Shown: positions 25,685 to 33,314 of the stretch, one piece after another | Layout: each line of letters starts with the position of its first letter | How positions within the stretch are numbered: the stretch's first letter is position 1 | Source: Chloroflexota bacterium | Lineage (GTDB): Bacteria > Chloroflexota > Anaerolineae > Anaerolineales > Villigracilaceae | Assembly: GCA_026390015.1 (NCBI GenBank) | Contig: JAPLGS010000076.1 | Span: 1 to 35,915, forward strand | Direction: 5' to 3' | Length of the DNA: 35,915 nucleotides | Notes under the pieces: generated by a model | The model's database searches: none | What the model saw: only the letters and a program-made list of their open reading frames with translations | What the model was told of the DNA's origin: nothing | Position numbers and translations under genes: made by a program

Positions 25685-25693
25685 ATTATAACA
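25685..25693 (-). promoter_or_regulatory. extended -10 promoter of clpC
   Basis: On the minus strand TGTTATAAT forms a TGn-extended -10 box, giving an untranslated leader of about 75 bases. No heat-shock operator is recognised between it and the start. Confidence 0.45.
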
Positions 25694-25762
25694 AAAGCAA
25701 GGTTAGCGCATGATAGATACGGCATAAGAGATATGTAAGAAATAAACGGCTATATTATCTTC

Positions 25763-25864
25763 ATGGCTTCCTTCACCATCTCTGCACGCGCAGAGCAGCC
25801 CGCAAATTTATGCCGTTTCCTTCACGTTCAGAGTATCTCGCTCAGCAGGTTATTGTTGGAGTAA
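25763..25864 (+). pseudogene. truncated 5' copy of the downstream GNAT acetyltransferase gene
   Basis: The first 16 codons encode MASFTISARAEQPANL, identical in protein to the start of the gene at 26508. After that the reading frame runs into unrelated sequence and stops at 25862-25864. In the 50 bases from ATG there are about six differences, nearly all at third codon positions. The upstream -10-like box is also duplicated (TATATT at 25751-25756 against TATAAT at 26496-26501), each 6 bases from ATG. It is the remnant of a diverged paralogue, cut off where the toxin-antitoxin module begins. Confidence 0.8.
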
Positions 25865-25870
25865 AAGACC

Positions 25871-26083
25871 ATGATGCTTGACTAAAAAATTCACCAATAC
25901 GCGCAAAAATTACCCGCTTCATTTCAAGAAGAGCTGCTTGATTTCGTTCAATACTTAACGATGAAAGCTGAACAACAAGAAAAACAGGATTGGGCTTCTT
26001 TGTCTTTATTCTCTGCCATGCGCGATGTTGAAGATGAGCCAATCTTATACAGTCTCTCTGACTTAAAGGTAAGCTTTGCATGA
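25871..26083 (+). pseudogene. disrupted antitoxin (DUF2281-like) of a TA pair
   Basis: The frame ending at TGA 26081 encodes KLPASFQEELLDFVQYL, then QDWASLSLFSAMRDVEDEP and YSLSDLKVSFA. This matches the usual pattern of small DUF2281-type antitoxins (about 70 residues). The natural start is ATG 25871, with GGAG 9 bases upstream, but codon 5 is TAA (25883-25885), where CAA would restore the frame. A lost A in the adjoining A6 run is the alternative explanation. It overlaps the toxin start by 4 bases (ATGA). The family name is from memory of the sequence pattern. Confidence 0.72.
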
Positions 26084-26426
26084 AACAAGCGGGGCAGGTT
26101 GTTATATTTCGATTTCCAAAAACTGACCTTGAAGAAGAAAATTTCGCCCTGCCCTGTTATTGGGAAAATTGCCTGGGGAGTATGACGATTGGCTGATTTG
26201 CATGGTTTCATCACAAACCCACCATTACGTTGCTGGATTTGATGAGATGGTGCAGGAAAGCGATGTCGATTTTGCCGAAAGCGGTTTGAAAGTTACAAGC
26301 GTTATTCGAGTCGGTCGTTTGGCAGTTGTATCTGGAGAGATTCTTCTTGGTGCAATAGGCCAAGTTTCCAATGAAAGATTGAGACGCATTAAGACACATT
26401 TGACAGATTGGATTTCTGAAAAATAA
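26080..26426 (+). pseudogene. frameshifted MazF/PemK-type toxin
   Basis: The frame from ATG 26080 gives MKQAGQVVIFRFPKTDLEE. The frame one base over, from about 26139 to 26426, gives KFRPALLLGKLPGEYDDWL and then ICMVSSQ, and ends in RIKTHLTDWISEK. Together they form a normal PemK/MazF-like endoribonuclease of about 115 residues. The break is at GAAGAAGAAAATTT near 26131-26142; one missing G (GGA AAA) would restore EEGKFRP. With the antitoxin also broken, the pair is most likely dead, although a sequencing error near the A-run cannot be excluded. Confidence 0.8.
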
Positions 26427-26435
26427 GCGGCAATG

Positions 26436-26476
26436 AACTTTTTTGGAAAATCATCAGTTTTCCAAAAAAGTTTTTA
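26436..26476 (+). terminator. intrinsic terminator after the toxin remnant
   Basis: A perfect 15-base stem (AACTTTTTTGGAAAA at 26436-26450 with 26458-26472) has a 7-base loop and is followed by T-rich sequence, 10 bases after the toxin stop. Confidence 0.7.
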
Positions 26477-26495
26477 TTTCCATTAAACATGGGGC

Positions 26496-26501
26496 TATAA
26501 T
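26496..26501 (+). promoter_or_regulatory. -10 box of the acetyltransferase gene (leaderless)
   Basis: TATAAT ends 6 bases before ATG 26508, so transcription should begin at about the start codon. There is no Shine-Dalgarno sequence. The same spacing occurs in the truncated upstream copy. Confidence 0.5.
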
Positions 26502-26507
26502 ATCCAC

Positions 26508-27482
26508 ATGGCATCATTCACCATCTCTGCGCGCGCAGAGCAGCCCGCCAACTTACGTCCGCTCAGTATATTGCGTGACTTGCCCGCAGTCGCTGACCTG
26601 ATTGAATTGTGTTTCTCCAGCACAATGGACAATGACGGCAAGCGCTATGTGCAGGATATGCGCCGCGCAGGCAATGACAATTCGTTTTTGAAGTGGGCCA
26701 ATCGCGCCGCTGATTCCACGTCCCTGCCGCTGACGGGTTATATCTGGGAGGAAAATGGAAAGATCGTCGGCAATGCCAGCCTCGTCCCATTTCGAAATAA
26801 TAAACAACGAGTTTATCTCATCGCCAATGTAGCCGTCCATCCGGATCATCGCCGTAAAGGCATCGCCCGCATCCTTACGGAGCGAGCCATGCAGCACGCC
26901 TATGAAAAAAAGATAAACAATATCTGGCTGCACGTCCGCGATGACAACCCCGGCGCAATCGATCTTTATACCCAACTTGGGTTTGTCGAACGCGCCCGAC
27001 GAACTTCCTGGCAGGCAGTCACCGACTCACATGCCCCGATTCTGAAAACGGATATTGCCATCACAAACAGACATCCACGCGATTGGCAGACTCAACTCAA
27101 CTGGCTTTCGCGCCTCTACCCTGACCTTTTAGCCTGGCACCGCAACTGGACATTCGCCTCCCTGCGGCCTGGTCTCTTCAACTGGCTGTACCTGCTATTT
27201 ATCGACATGAACATCCGTCAATGGACAGCGGTTAGGAAGGATCAGATGGAAGCCGCGCTCGCGTGGATCCCTGACGGGCGTGGCGAATCTCTTTTTCCAG
27301 CGATCAGTGATCGGTCCGATCCGGTTGCGTTGACCGCGTTACTGTTACAGGCGCGGCGTGATATGTCTCCTTATTATCCAAAAGTGGCGATGGAATTCCC
27401 GTCCACTGAATTTGACGGCGCCATTCTTGCCGCAGGCTTCAAATCGATCCGCACCCTGATCTGGATGCAAGCAACTTTGTAA
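26508..27482 (+). CDS. GNAT-family N-acetyltransferase
   Basis: 324-residue protein. Residues about 15-165 are a GNAT domain: VYLIANVAVHPDHRRKGIAR carries the acetyl-CoA pyrophosphate-binding motif (RRKGIA, near residue 115), and NPGAIDLYTQLGFVERAR is the usual C-terminal strand and helix. The remaining 150 residues are a partner domain (possibly a degenerate second GNAT) with no motif that I can name. The acceptor substrate is unknown. No Shine-Dalgarno sequence; the start is leaderless in appearance. A truncated second copy of the gene start lies 745 bases upstream. Confidence 0.87.
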   Translation: MASFTISARAEQPANLRPLSILRDLPAVADLIELCFSSTMDNDGKRYVQDMRRAGNDNSFLKWANRAADSTSLPLTGYIWEENGKIVGNASLVPFRNNKQRVYLIANVAVHPDHRRKGIARILTERAMQHAYEKKINNIWLHVRDDNPGAIDLYTQLGFVERARRTSWQAVTDSHAPILKTDIAITNRHPRDWQTQLNWLSRLYPDLLAWHRNWTFASLRPGLFNWLYLLFIDMNIRQWTAVRKDQMEAALAWIPDGRGESLFPAISDRSDPVALTALLLQARRDMSPYYPKVAMEFPSTEFDGAILAAGFKSIRTLIWMQATL

Positions 27483-27537
27483 CTCTTTTCGCGTATTTAT
27501 TATAGGTTCCGTCATAACAAAAACAAAAGGAGTTTGA

Positions 27538-27915
27538 ATGACAAAGTTTTTCCTCCGCTGGGCGATCAACACGATCGCATTGTACGTTGCAGTTCAGTTT
27601 GTAGCTGGCATTGATTTTCAGGGTAATTGGACCGGATTATTGTGGCTGGCACTTATCATTGGTTTGTTAAATGCTCTGGTGCGACCGCTGCTAAAACTAC
27701 TCACTTTTCCACTTATATTCCTCACGCTTGGATTGTTTACCATTGTTATTAATACGATCGTGCTTTTGCTCACCAGCGCGATCGGTCAGGCGCTCAACCT
27801 CGGCCTTACCGTGGATGGTTTCTGGCCTGCGCTACTCGGCAGTATTGTGATCAGCCTCGTAAGCGTTGTGTTGAGTTTGATCCTGCGTGATGAGTTGAAG
27901 GGAAAGAGGAAGTAA
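27538..27915 (+). CDS. phage-holin-family (PF04020-type) membrane protein
   Basis: 125-residue integral membrane protein with about four hydrophobic helices. Family features include the N-terminal FFLRWAINTIALYVAVQFV and the central GLLNALVRPLLKLLTFPLIFLTLGLF block (conserved N, RP and LTLP-like pattern). Despite the name, such genes are chromosomal in many bacteria and not evidence of a prophage; function is unknown. AAGGAG lies 5 bases before ATG. It ends at a strong terminator. Confidence 0.88.
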   Translation: MTKFFLRWAINTIALYVAVQFVAGIDFQGNWTGLLWLALIIGLLNALVRPLLKLLTFPLIFLTLGLFTIVINTIVLLLTSAIGQALNLGLTVDGFWPALLGSIVISLVSVVLSLILRDELKGKRK

Positions 27916-27956
27916 AAAAAGAAGCTCGGCATTTTCATTGCCGAGCTTCTTTTTTT
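27914..27956. terminator. bidirectional intrinsic terminator
   Basis: GAAGCTCGGCA (27921-27931) pairs with TGCCGAGCTTC (27939-27949) with a 7-base loop, flanked by A7 and T7 runs. It lies between convergent genes ending at 27915 and 27971 and can serve both. Confidence 0.9.
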
Positions 27957-27970
27957 GGTGCATAACGCTC

Positions 27971-29608
27971 TTACTTAATATGTAAAGCCGATGTGCTTAA
28001 CATGATCCATACCAAACGGGAATTATTGGCAAGTAAAAGTGTGATGAACGCGAGTAAAGTGATTTGAAACCATCTTTTGTTCGCGAGCTCCTGCCATGCG
28101 AGCGCGAGAAAAAGGATGATGGCATAAGTCCAGTTTGTAGAGTAGAGAAAGAGATCTTTGCCATAACGTAAATGAAGCGCTAGATTGAAGAGCAAGATCA
28201 AAATAAAGGCAAAGGGGAAACGGTTATCCTGATTTTTCAAGTTCTTCAAGAAGAGTAATCCGCCTAATAAAACCAAACCAAGCCAGAAAAAGGCCAGCGT
28301 TTTGCCGAACCCGGTTTCGTATTTGCTTAAGCGCATGGGGTCAGCCTTGAACATCCAGACTTTTAGGAAAGGAATTTCTTCCTCAAGAATTAATGGATCA
28401 GGCGCGACGATACTATGCAGGACCATGACCCGTACGGTCGCTGAAGCGCGCCGAACGGTAGGCGCGAAGGTATTGCCCATTTCTGTGGTGAAACTGGATG
28501 GTACGAAAAAATATGGTTGGGATTCTGGGTATACCAGATTATTAAGCAAAGACAACGGGAATACCAGCGCTCCGACGATCAGGCCGTATTTGACCCAAAG
28601 CCAGAAATTACGTTTGACAAAAATAAAAGCTATGGCGGTTTGAATGAAGTTTGTGATCGTAATTCCAAATGATATCGCGCCCATCAGGATCAATACAGGC
28701 AGTGGCTTATCCTTGACCAGCAAAACGAGGAAGATCATGATCACTGCGGCAAGGAAGATATAAGTCTCAAGCAGGGAGCCGAATACCAGATGCGCGGCGG
28801 ATGCTCCCAGTAGAGAAGCGATCAACAGCGCGTATGTTGAATTTCCAACGATATGTTTTACAAAATACCAGGCCAGAAAAACACAGAGCGCGCCCGCGAA
28901 TGCTGTTAATACAAAAGACGCAGCGAGTTTATCGCCTTTCAAGAGAAAAGAGATCGTCGTAATTATTGGCCTGATGATCAATAACACAAAAGGGTGCACT
29001 GAACGCCAGTAGTAATCGCGATAATCTGCTGTGACAAAGCGTGTGCGCCAGAGCAGTCCATCTGAGTCGAAGAAGATGTCATCAACATCAAATATGGGGC
29101 GGTTGAAAATGGAGGCAAGGATGAGGTAAACGGAAAAGAAGAAAGCTGCAAGAATTATGCCGGGCAGGTTTTTATCTACGAATTGATAGAAAGATGTTTC
29201 ATTCAGTTTTTTTTCTTTTGCGAAGGATATTGTCCACACACATAATGGCAGAGACGGAATGATCGCAAGAATAAAGTAGATGAATTGACCTGATTTGAGC
29301 TGGAAAAAAGATGAGTCAAACAAGTTGGGGAATTGTCCCGCCAATTTAAATATCCCAAACACAAAAACTGACAAAGGAATGAATAAAGCGATGAGAATGC
29401 CAAAGTCAGCAACTTTGGATCTGAATAACCTGATGACCCTGCCTTGAAGGTAATAAAAAAATAAATCTGCACCAAAATGGATCAATAGCGCAAGCAGAAT
29501 TATTTCAAAATAGGTGGAATAAAAATTGCCCAGGAATCCGAGCAAATAATAAGTAAAGGGAAGTCCCAATAACCACGCGAGAATGAAACGGGTGTTCATG
29601 AGGCGCAT
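27971..29608 (-). CDS. multi-pass membrane protein, possibly GT-C glycosyltransferase-like
   Basis: 545-residue protein with roughly 12 or more hydrophobic helices over its whole length. One longer polar loop (near residue 195) carries FDVDDIFFDSDGLLWRTRF and YYWRSVHPFVLLI; an acidic loop followed by an HPF-type motif recalls lipid-linked sugar transferases of the GT-C fold, but in that fold the acidic loop is usually nearer the N-terminus, so this is a guess. The start is ATG 29608 (or 29599); the longer frame to 29659 would translate a terminator hairpin. No good ribosome site. The strand and length are firm; the function is not. Confidence 0.7.
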   Translation of the reverse strand: MRLMNTRFILAWLLGLPFTYYLLGFLGNFYSTYFEIILLALLIHFGADLFFYYLQGRVIRLFRSKVADFGILIALFIPLSVFVFGIFKLAGQFPNLFDSSFFQLKSGQFIYFILAIIPSLPLCVWTISFAKEKKLNETSFYQFVDKNLPGIILAAFFFSVYLILASIFNRPIFDVDDIFFDSDGLLWRTRFVTADYRDYYWRSVHPFVLLIIRPIITTISFLLKGDKLAASFVLTAFAGALCVFLAWYFVKHIVGNSTYALLIASLLGASAAHLVFGSLLETYIFLAAVIMIFLVLLVKDKPLPVLILMGAISFGITITNFIQTAIAFIFVKRNFWLWVKYGLIVGALVFPLSLLNNLVYPESQPYFFVPSSFTTEMGNTFAPTVRRASATVRVMVLHSIVAPDPLILEEEIPFLKVWMFKADPMRLSKYETGFGKTLAFFWLGLVLLGGLLFLKNLKNQDNRFPFAFILILLFNLALHLRYGKDLFLYSTNWTYAIILFLALAWQELANKRWFQITLLAFITLLLANNSRLVWIMLSTSALHIK

Positions 29609-29632
29609 ATCAATTACTTTTAGATAATAAAA

Positions 29633-29680
29633 AAATATTTCTGGAGTCCGATAGGTCACTATCGGACTCCAGAAATATTT
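29633..29680 (-). terminator. 22-base perfect hairpin terminator
   Basis: The 22-base arms (29633-29654 and 29659-29680, core TCTGGAGTCCGATAG) are perfect with a 4-base loop. On the minus strand it follows the 59-residue gene directly, contains part of its stop codon, and leads into a T-rich run. Confidence 0.85.
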
Positions 29681-29858
29681 ACTTCAGTGTTTTGACAAGT
29701 TCTAGAAATTCGGTCCACTCTTCTTCGAAGAAATGCAGGGTGACGTTGTTGAGTTCGATGTGATAAGTAACTTCGCCATCGGGTTCTTCCGCCTTCCAGG
29801 CAATAAAATTCTCGGTTTCTGAAATGGTGTCGGTGGTTGGTTCGTTCTTGTTGTTCAT
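29679..29858 (-). CDS. small acidic protein of unknown function
   Basis: Not recognised. It is 59 residues long and strongly acidic, with a Thr/Glu-rich N-terminus and the C-terminal half GEVTYHIELNNVTLHFF followed by EEEWTEFLELVKTLK, which looks like two strands and a helix, i.e. a small folded domain rather than noise. ATG 29858 has AGGAG 6 bases upstream; the longer frame to 29924 lacks such a site. It has its own terminator and lies 81 bases after the AI-2E-type transporter gene. Confidence 0.72.
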   Translation of the reverse strand: MNNKNEPTTDTISETENFIAWKAEEPDGEVTYHIELNNVTLHFFEEEWTEFLELVKTLK

Positions 29859-29939
29859 GTGATTCTCCTCGGGGTTATGTCGGTGGATCAATTCAAACGG
29901 GCGCGGAGCGCCTGTTGTACACAAAATGTAGCGGGGTGG

Positions 29940-31148
29940 TCAATTCCCTTTTTTTCGATTCAGGTTGAGGGTACGAAAGAAACGGCGGATCGAGACCAGA
30001 AATCTTGCCGCGGGCGGCGGTTGGGGATTTTCCTCTACGGGCCAGGGATCTACATCCAGCATTTTCCGCATGATGTATTTCCAAAGTAGTGCTGCCGTGG
30101 CTAGGCTGGGAGCGGCGACAACTACCCCAAGGATTCCGAATAAATTTGCTGCAACGATGGCTGCCACCAGTACGGCGGCAGGATGCACTTTCAGCGCTGC
30201 GGAAAGAATACGCGGGGAAATGATATTGTCAAATATCTGGTCGATGATCAGGGCTGTTCCCAGCACGAGCAGGGTGTAATAGAAAGGGGAGAGACCAAAG
30301 AGTTTGAAAACTTGAAAATAAGAAACAAGTACCAGGATCGTCCAGTTGATGGCAGGCCCAACGTATGGGACGAATCGCGCAAGCCCGGCCAGGAACGCGA
30401 GGCTGATGGCGTAATGCACGCCCAGCACGCTGAGTACAACTGAATAAACTGCGACAGCCAAAAAGAAGATGATGAATTGTCCGCGTAGGAATGCGTTCCA
30501 AATGCGGCCAAGCTCGCGGGTCAGCCGTTCGATATCATTGTTGTAGCCTGGAATGTCGATGGCATACATGCTGCCGCGTAAGCCACCGCTTTCTGCAAGC
30601 ACAAAATATGAAACGAGGATCACGAATAATGCCCATCCCAGGAAATTTGCCGCTCCTCCGGCCAATGTGCTAACTAATGTGCCTGTGCTGTTTAAAAGTG
30701 GTTGTACCAGACCAAGAAGTTGGCTGCTGAGGGCTTTCAAGTCGAGTGAACGCAGGTCAATTTTGAAAGGGCCAAATTGATAGATCTGACCAGATACTTT
30801 TTCGACAAGCTGCGGCAGGCTCGTGATCGCGTTTTGTACAATTGTGACGAGGCTTTGTATTTGTTGCACCAGCCCCACGCCGCCCAGGGTAAGCAGACCA
30901 ATCAAAAGCAGAATAATAATGAGATAGATCACGGAGGCGGATGCAGTCCATGAGAAGCGTAATCTGTTTTGAAAAAAGCTGGCGATGGGATGCAGCAGGT
31001 AAGCCAGCACGAGGGCGATCAACAAAGGCGTGATAATAAACTGGAATTTGACCAGCAACGTGCCAACCACCACAATGGTGGTGAGCGCAACTACCAGCTT
31101 CATGTTTGTGCCCCATGCCGGGGATGTTTGATTTTGTGTTGGGTTCAT
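29940..31148 (-). CDS. AI-2E family (PerM-like) membrane transporter
   Basis: About 402-residue membrane protein with eight or so helices. The N-terminal pair (VALTTIVVVGTLLVKFQF, ITPLLIALVLAYLLHP) and the C-terminal block with FVPYVGPAINW and the long final helices are typical of the family, which includes the putative AI-2 exporter TqsA and Na+/H+ antiporter-type members. The substrate is not predictable. A promoter (TTGTAC-16-TAGAAT on the minus strand) ends near 31172, so the frame start at 31202 is excluded; ATG 31148 or 31157 remain, neither with a strong ribosome site. The C-terminal tail is basic and Pro-rich. Confidence 0.9.
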   Translation of the reverse strand: MNPTQNQTSPAWGTNMKLVVALTTIVVVGTLLVKFQFIITPLLIALVLAYLLHPIASFFQNRLRFSWTASASVIYLIIILLLIGLLTLGGVGLVQQIQSLVTIVQNAITSLPQLVEKVSGQIYQFGPFKIDLRSLDLKALSSQLLGLVQPLLNSTGTLVSTLAGGAANFLGWALFVILVSYFVLAESGGLRGSMYAIDIPGYNNDIERLTRELGRIWNAFLRGQFIIFFLAVAVYSVVLSVLGVHYAISLAFLAGLARFVPYVGPAINWTILVLVSYFQVFKLFGLSPFYYTLLVLGTALIIDQIFDNIISPRILSAALKVHPAAVLVAAIVAANLFGILGVVVAAPSLATAALLWKYIMRKMLDVDPWPVEENPQPPPAARFLVSIRRFFRTLNLNRKKGN

Positions 31149-31171
31149 GGAGATCATTCCATTCTGATTTA

Positions 31172-31199
31172 ATTCTATCAAAGATATGCCATTGTACAA
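31172..31199 (-). promoter_or_regulatory. promoter of the AI-2E-type transporter gene
   Basis: On the minus strand TTGTAC (31199-31194), 16 bases, then TAGAAT (31177-31172) preceded by TGA as an extended -10. The predicted start of transcription is near 31165, just upstream of ATG 31157 and 31148. Confidence 0.55.
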
Positions 31200-31204
31200 C
31201 ATAA

Positions 31205-31236
31205 AATAAAAACCCCGCGAGTTTGTCCCGCAGGGT
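31205..31236 (-). terminator. intrinsic terminator after the FHA gene
   Basis: On the minus strand ACCCTGCG pairs with CGCGGGGT across a 9-base loop and is followed by TTTTATTTT. It separates the FHA gene from the transporter. Confidence 0.8.
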
Positions 31237-31266
31237 GTGATCGAGCAAGGAGATAATCTTGCTGAT

Positions 31267-31860
31267 TTACGGACAGGCCGCGGCGCCTCTTAACATCTGG
31301 GCAATGATGCTGAATGGGAACATGCACCAGCGTGCTCCTGTTGGGTCTGCATCCACGACCAAGAATACGGTGATACACAAACAAATAAAAAGTAACAGCC
31401 CCACTCCAATGAAGATGGGCGCCATATTCCTCTTTTTGGCAGGCGCGGGTGCGGAATAAGTAACTGGGGGAGCTGAATACGCGGGCGCTGAGGGTTGCGC
31501 ATGTGGTGGTTCCGGACGCACCGCTTTTCGTGACACAACAACAGTAGCGCCGGGATCCTGATTGATCGCATCGTACATTAATACGATCTGTTCGCCAAGA
31601 GAAATAACATCTCCGGGTTTGAGTACTACCGGGCCGCCAAGGCGCTGCCCATTTACAAATGTGCCGTTGGTTGAACCGAGATCTTCCAGAACGTATTTTC
31701 CGCCCTGAAAGGATAGGCGCGAATGCTTGCGGGATATCTCCGCATCATTGATGGCAACCCCATTGGTCGAATCTCGACCAATGATCAATTGGTCACCTTC
31801 AAGAGGGAAGGTGACACCCGGCGTAGGACCAGACCGCATTACAAATTGAAATTGAGCCAT
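31267..31860 (-). CDS. FHA-domain membrane protein
   Basis: 197-residue protein. Residues 5-100 are a forkhead-associated domain with the phosphothreonine-binding residues in GRDSTNGV (28-35), ISRKHSRL (42-49) and GSTNGTFVNG (62-71). A Pro/Ala-rich linker (112-141) leads to one membrane helix (147-169) and a short outer tail with two cysteines. It should read phosphothreonine marks at the inner membrane face; no Ser/Thr kinase is in the window. GGAGG lies 6 bases before ATG. It has its own terminator. Confidence 0.92.
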   Translation of the reverse strand: MAQFQFVMRSGPTPGVTFPLEGDQLIIGRDSTNGVAINDAEISRKHSRLSFQGGKYVLEDLGSTNGTFVNGQRLGGPVVLKPGDVISLGEQIVLMYDAINQDPGATVVVSRKAVRPEPPHAQPSAPAYSAPPVTYSAPAPAKKRNMAPIFIGVGLLLFICLCITVFLVVDADPTGARWCMFPFSIIAQMLRGAAACP

Positions 31861-31885
31861 CTTCTTCCTCCAGAGATTAGTAATA

Positions 31886-32010
31886 GACTCTACTGCAAAA
31901 AGGTCATTTAGCCACAGAGGGCACAGAGTTTTCGAATTTTTTTCTCTTGTTTTCTCTGTGTGCTTATTACCCTGTGGGCTGTGGCAGAACTGGGTTTTGC
32001 AGTGGACTCA
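31886..32010. mobile_element. MITE-like element of about 125 bases
   Basis: The ends GACTCTACTGCAAAA (31886-31900) and TTTTGCAGTGGACTC (31995-32009) are inverted with 13 of 15 matches. TAATAG occurs at both flanks (31881, 32011), compatible with a target duplication. Inside, GCCACAGAGGGCACAGAG is mirrored by ctctgtgtgc and ccctgtgggctgtggc. There is no transposase. It fills most of the 31861-32066 gap, and nothing else is seen there. Confidence 0.6.
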
Positions 32011-32066
32011 TAATAGCAAAAGATTATTTTTTCACTAGTGTACAATTTTAGGGCGAAAAAGTCAAA

Positions 32067-33314
32067 TCATTGCTTCTTTTTGTTTTGTTTACTATGATCA
32101 ACCATATCTTCAGTACGAGGTTGGGTTTTGCTGCTGCGTGGTAAATACACCATAAAGACCGTTCCTACACCAAGTTTGCTTTTTACTTCAATTCTCCCGC
32201 CATGTCCGTGAATGATCTGCTTGCAAATGGAAAGTCCCAGCCCCGTGCCGGCTACGCGTGATTCGTGTTCACGAACGCGGAAGAATTTTTGGAACAGAAA
32301 AGGAAGTGATTCTTCGGGGATACCCAGCCCGGTATCTTGAATATATATGATGATGTCTTTTTCAGTTTCTTCTGCGCGCAGCATCACGGTCCCGTTGGGA
32401 CGATTGTATTTAATGGAATTGCTCAACAAATTCAACAACACTTGTTTGATCTTGTCGCGGTCTGCTTCGAGCAGGGGAAGTCGTTCGGGAGACTCTACCC
32501 GTATCTGAATATTATCTTCAATGGCTTTCGATGCCATTACATCTTTACATTCATAGATCAAGTCGGCGATGCTAAAGCTGCTCTTGTGGAATTGAACGCG
32601 GCCCGATTCTAGCCTTGCCAGATCGAGGAATGAAGATGCGAGGGCATTAAGGCGGATGGTCTCACTGTGGATGTTGTTTATGATCTGGTCTCGTTGTTCC
32701 TGAGACATTTCAGGGCGCAAAAGCAAATAGGTTGCAGTGCTTAGCGATGACAATGGTGTGCGCAGCTCGTGGACGAATTCGGAAATTAGATCAGATTGCT
32801 GGAACAGGCGTGCATTTTCGATCGCAACTGCCGCTTGGGCGCCCAAGACCAACAGCATTGATTCATCCGCGTCTGTAAATTTTCCTTTGTGTTTGTTGAG
32901 AGCTTCCAGAACACCCACGATCTTGTTCTTGGTTACAAGTGGAATCCCGAGCATCGATTTCGTGGTAAAGCCGGTTGTTTTCTCCACGTTGGAAAAAAAA
33001 CGAGGATCATCATGTGCATCGGTAACACGCACCGACTGACGGTTTTTTATGATCCAGCCGGCGATACTACCTTCCAGTGGAACGACAATGCCGCGTTGCG
33101 TGGACGCATCCAGATTTGTCGCGTTTTGGAAATATAGCTGCTGAGTCGCTTCCTCATACAATAAGATCGAAGCAGCTTCCGCGCCACTGATCTCAGCTGC
33201 GGCAAATACGATCCGTGAAAGCAGCACGTCAAGGTCAAGAGTTGATGCGAGGTCACGGGCAATATCAATTAAACGGCGATAGCCATCCAGTCGTTCAGTT
33301 TTTATTTCAGCCAT
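32067..33314 (-). CDS. GAF-domain sensor histidine kinase
   Basis: 415-residue soluble kinase. A GAF domain (about 15-170) with VVPLEGSIAGWI and SMLGIPLV segments is followed by HisKA with His182 in FVHELRTPL, and HATPase with the N box NLLSNSIKYN, G1 DTGLGI and G2 GTGLGLSICKQ. All catalytic residues are present. The signal is unknown. The ATG at 33314 overlaps the Sir2 gene by 8 bases (the 3-base-longer TTG frame is less likely). As third gene after the receiver-TadZ-like gene, it is the most likely kinase for that receiver. Confidence 0.93.
   Translation of the reverse strand: MAEIKTERLDGYRRLIDIARDLASTLDLDVLLSRIVFAAAEISGAEAASILLYEEATQQLYFQNATNLDASTQRGIVVPLEGSIAGWIIKNRQSVRVTDAHDDPRFFSNVEKTTGFTTKSMLGIPLVTKNKIVGVLEALNKHKGKFTDADESMLLVLGAQAAVAIENARLFQQSDLISEFVHELRTPLSSLSTATYLLLRPEMSQEQRDQIINNIHSETIRLNALASSFLDLARLESGRVQFHKSSFSIADLIYECKDVMASKAIEDNIQIRVESPERLPLLEADRDKIKQVLLNLLSNSIKYNRPNGTVMLRAEETEKDIIIYIQDTGLGIPEESLPFLFQKFFRVREHESRVAGTGLGLSICKQIIHGHGGRIEVKSKLGVGTVFMVYLPRSSKTQPRTEDMVDHSKQNKKKQ

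Noticed and set aside
25842-26214. Minus-strand open frames of 79 and 88 codons
   Set aside because: The plus strand here encodes recognisable antitoxin and toxin sequence, so these frames are shadows.
27538-27915. Holin-like gene as evidence of a prophage
   Set aside because: No other phage genes are present; this family is common on ordinary bacterial chromosomes.
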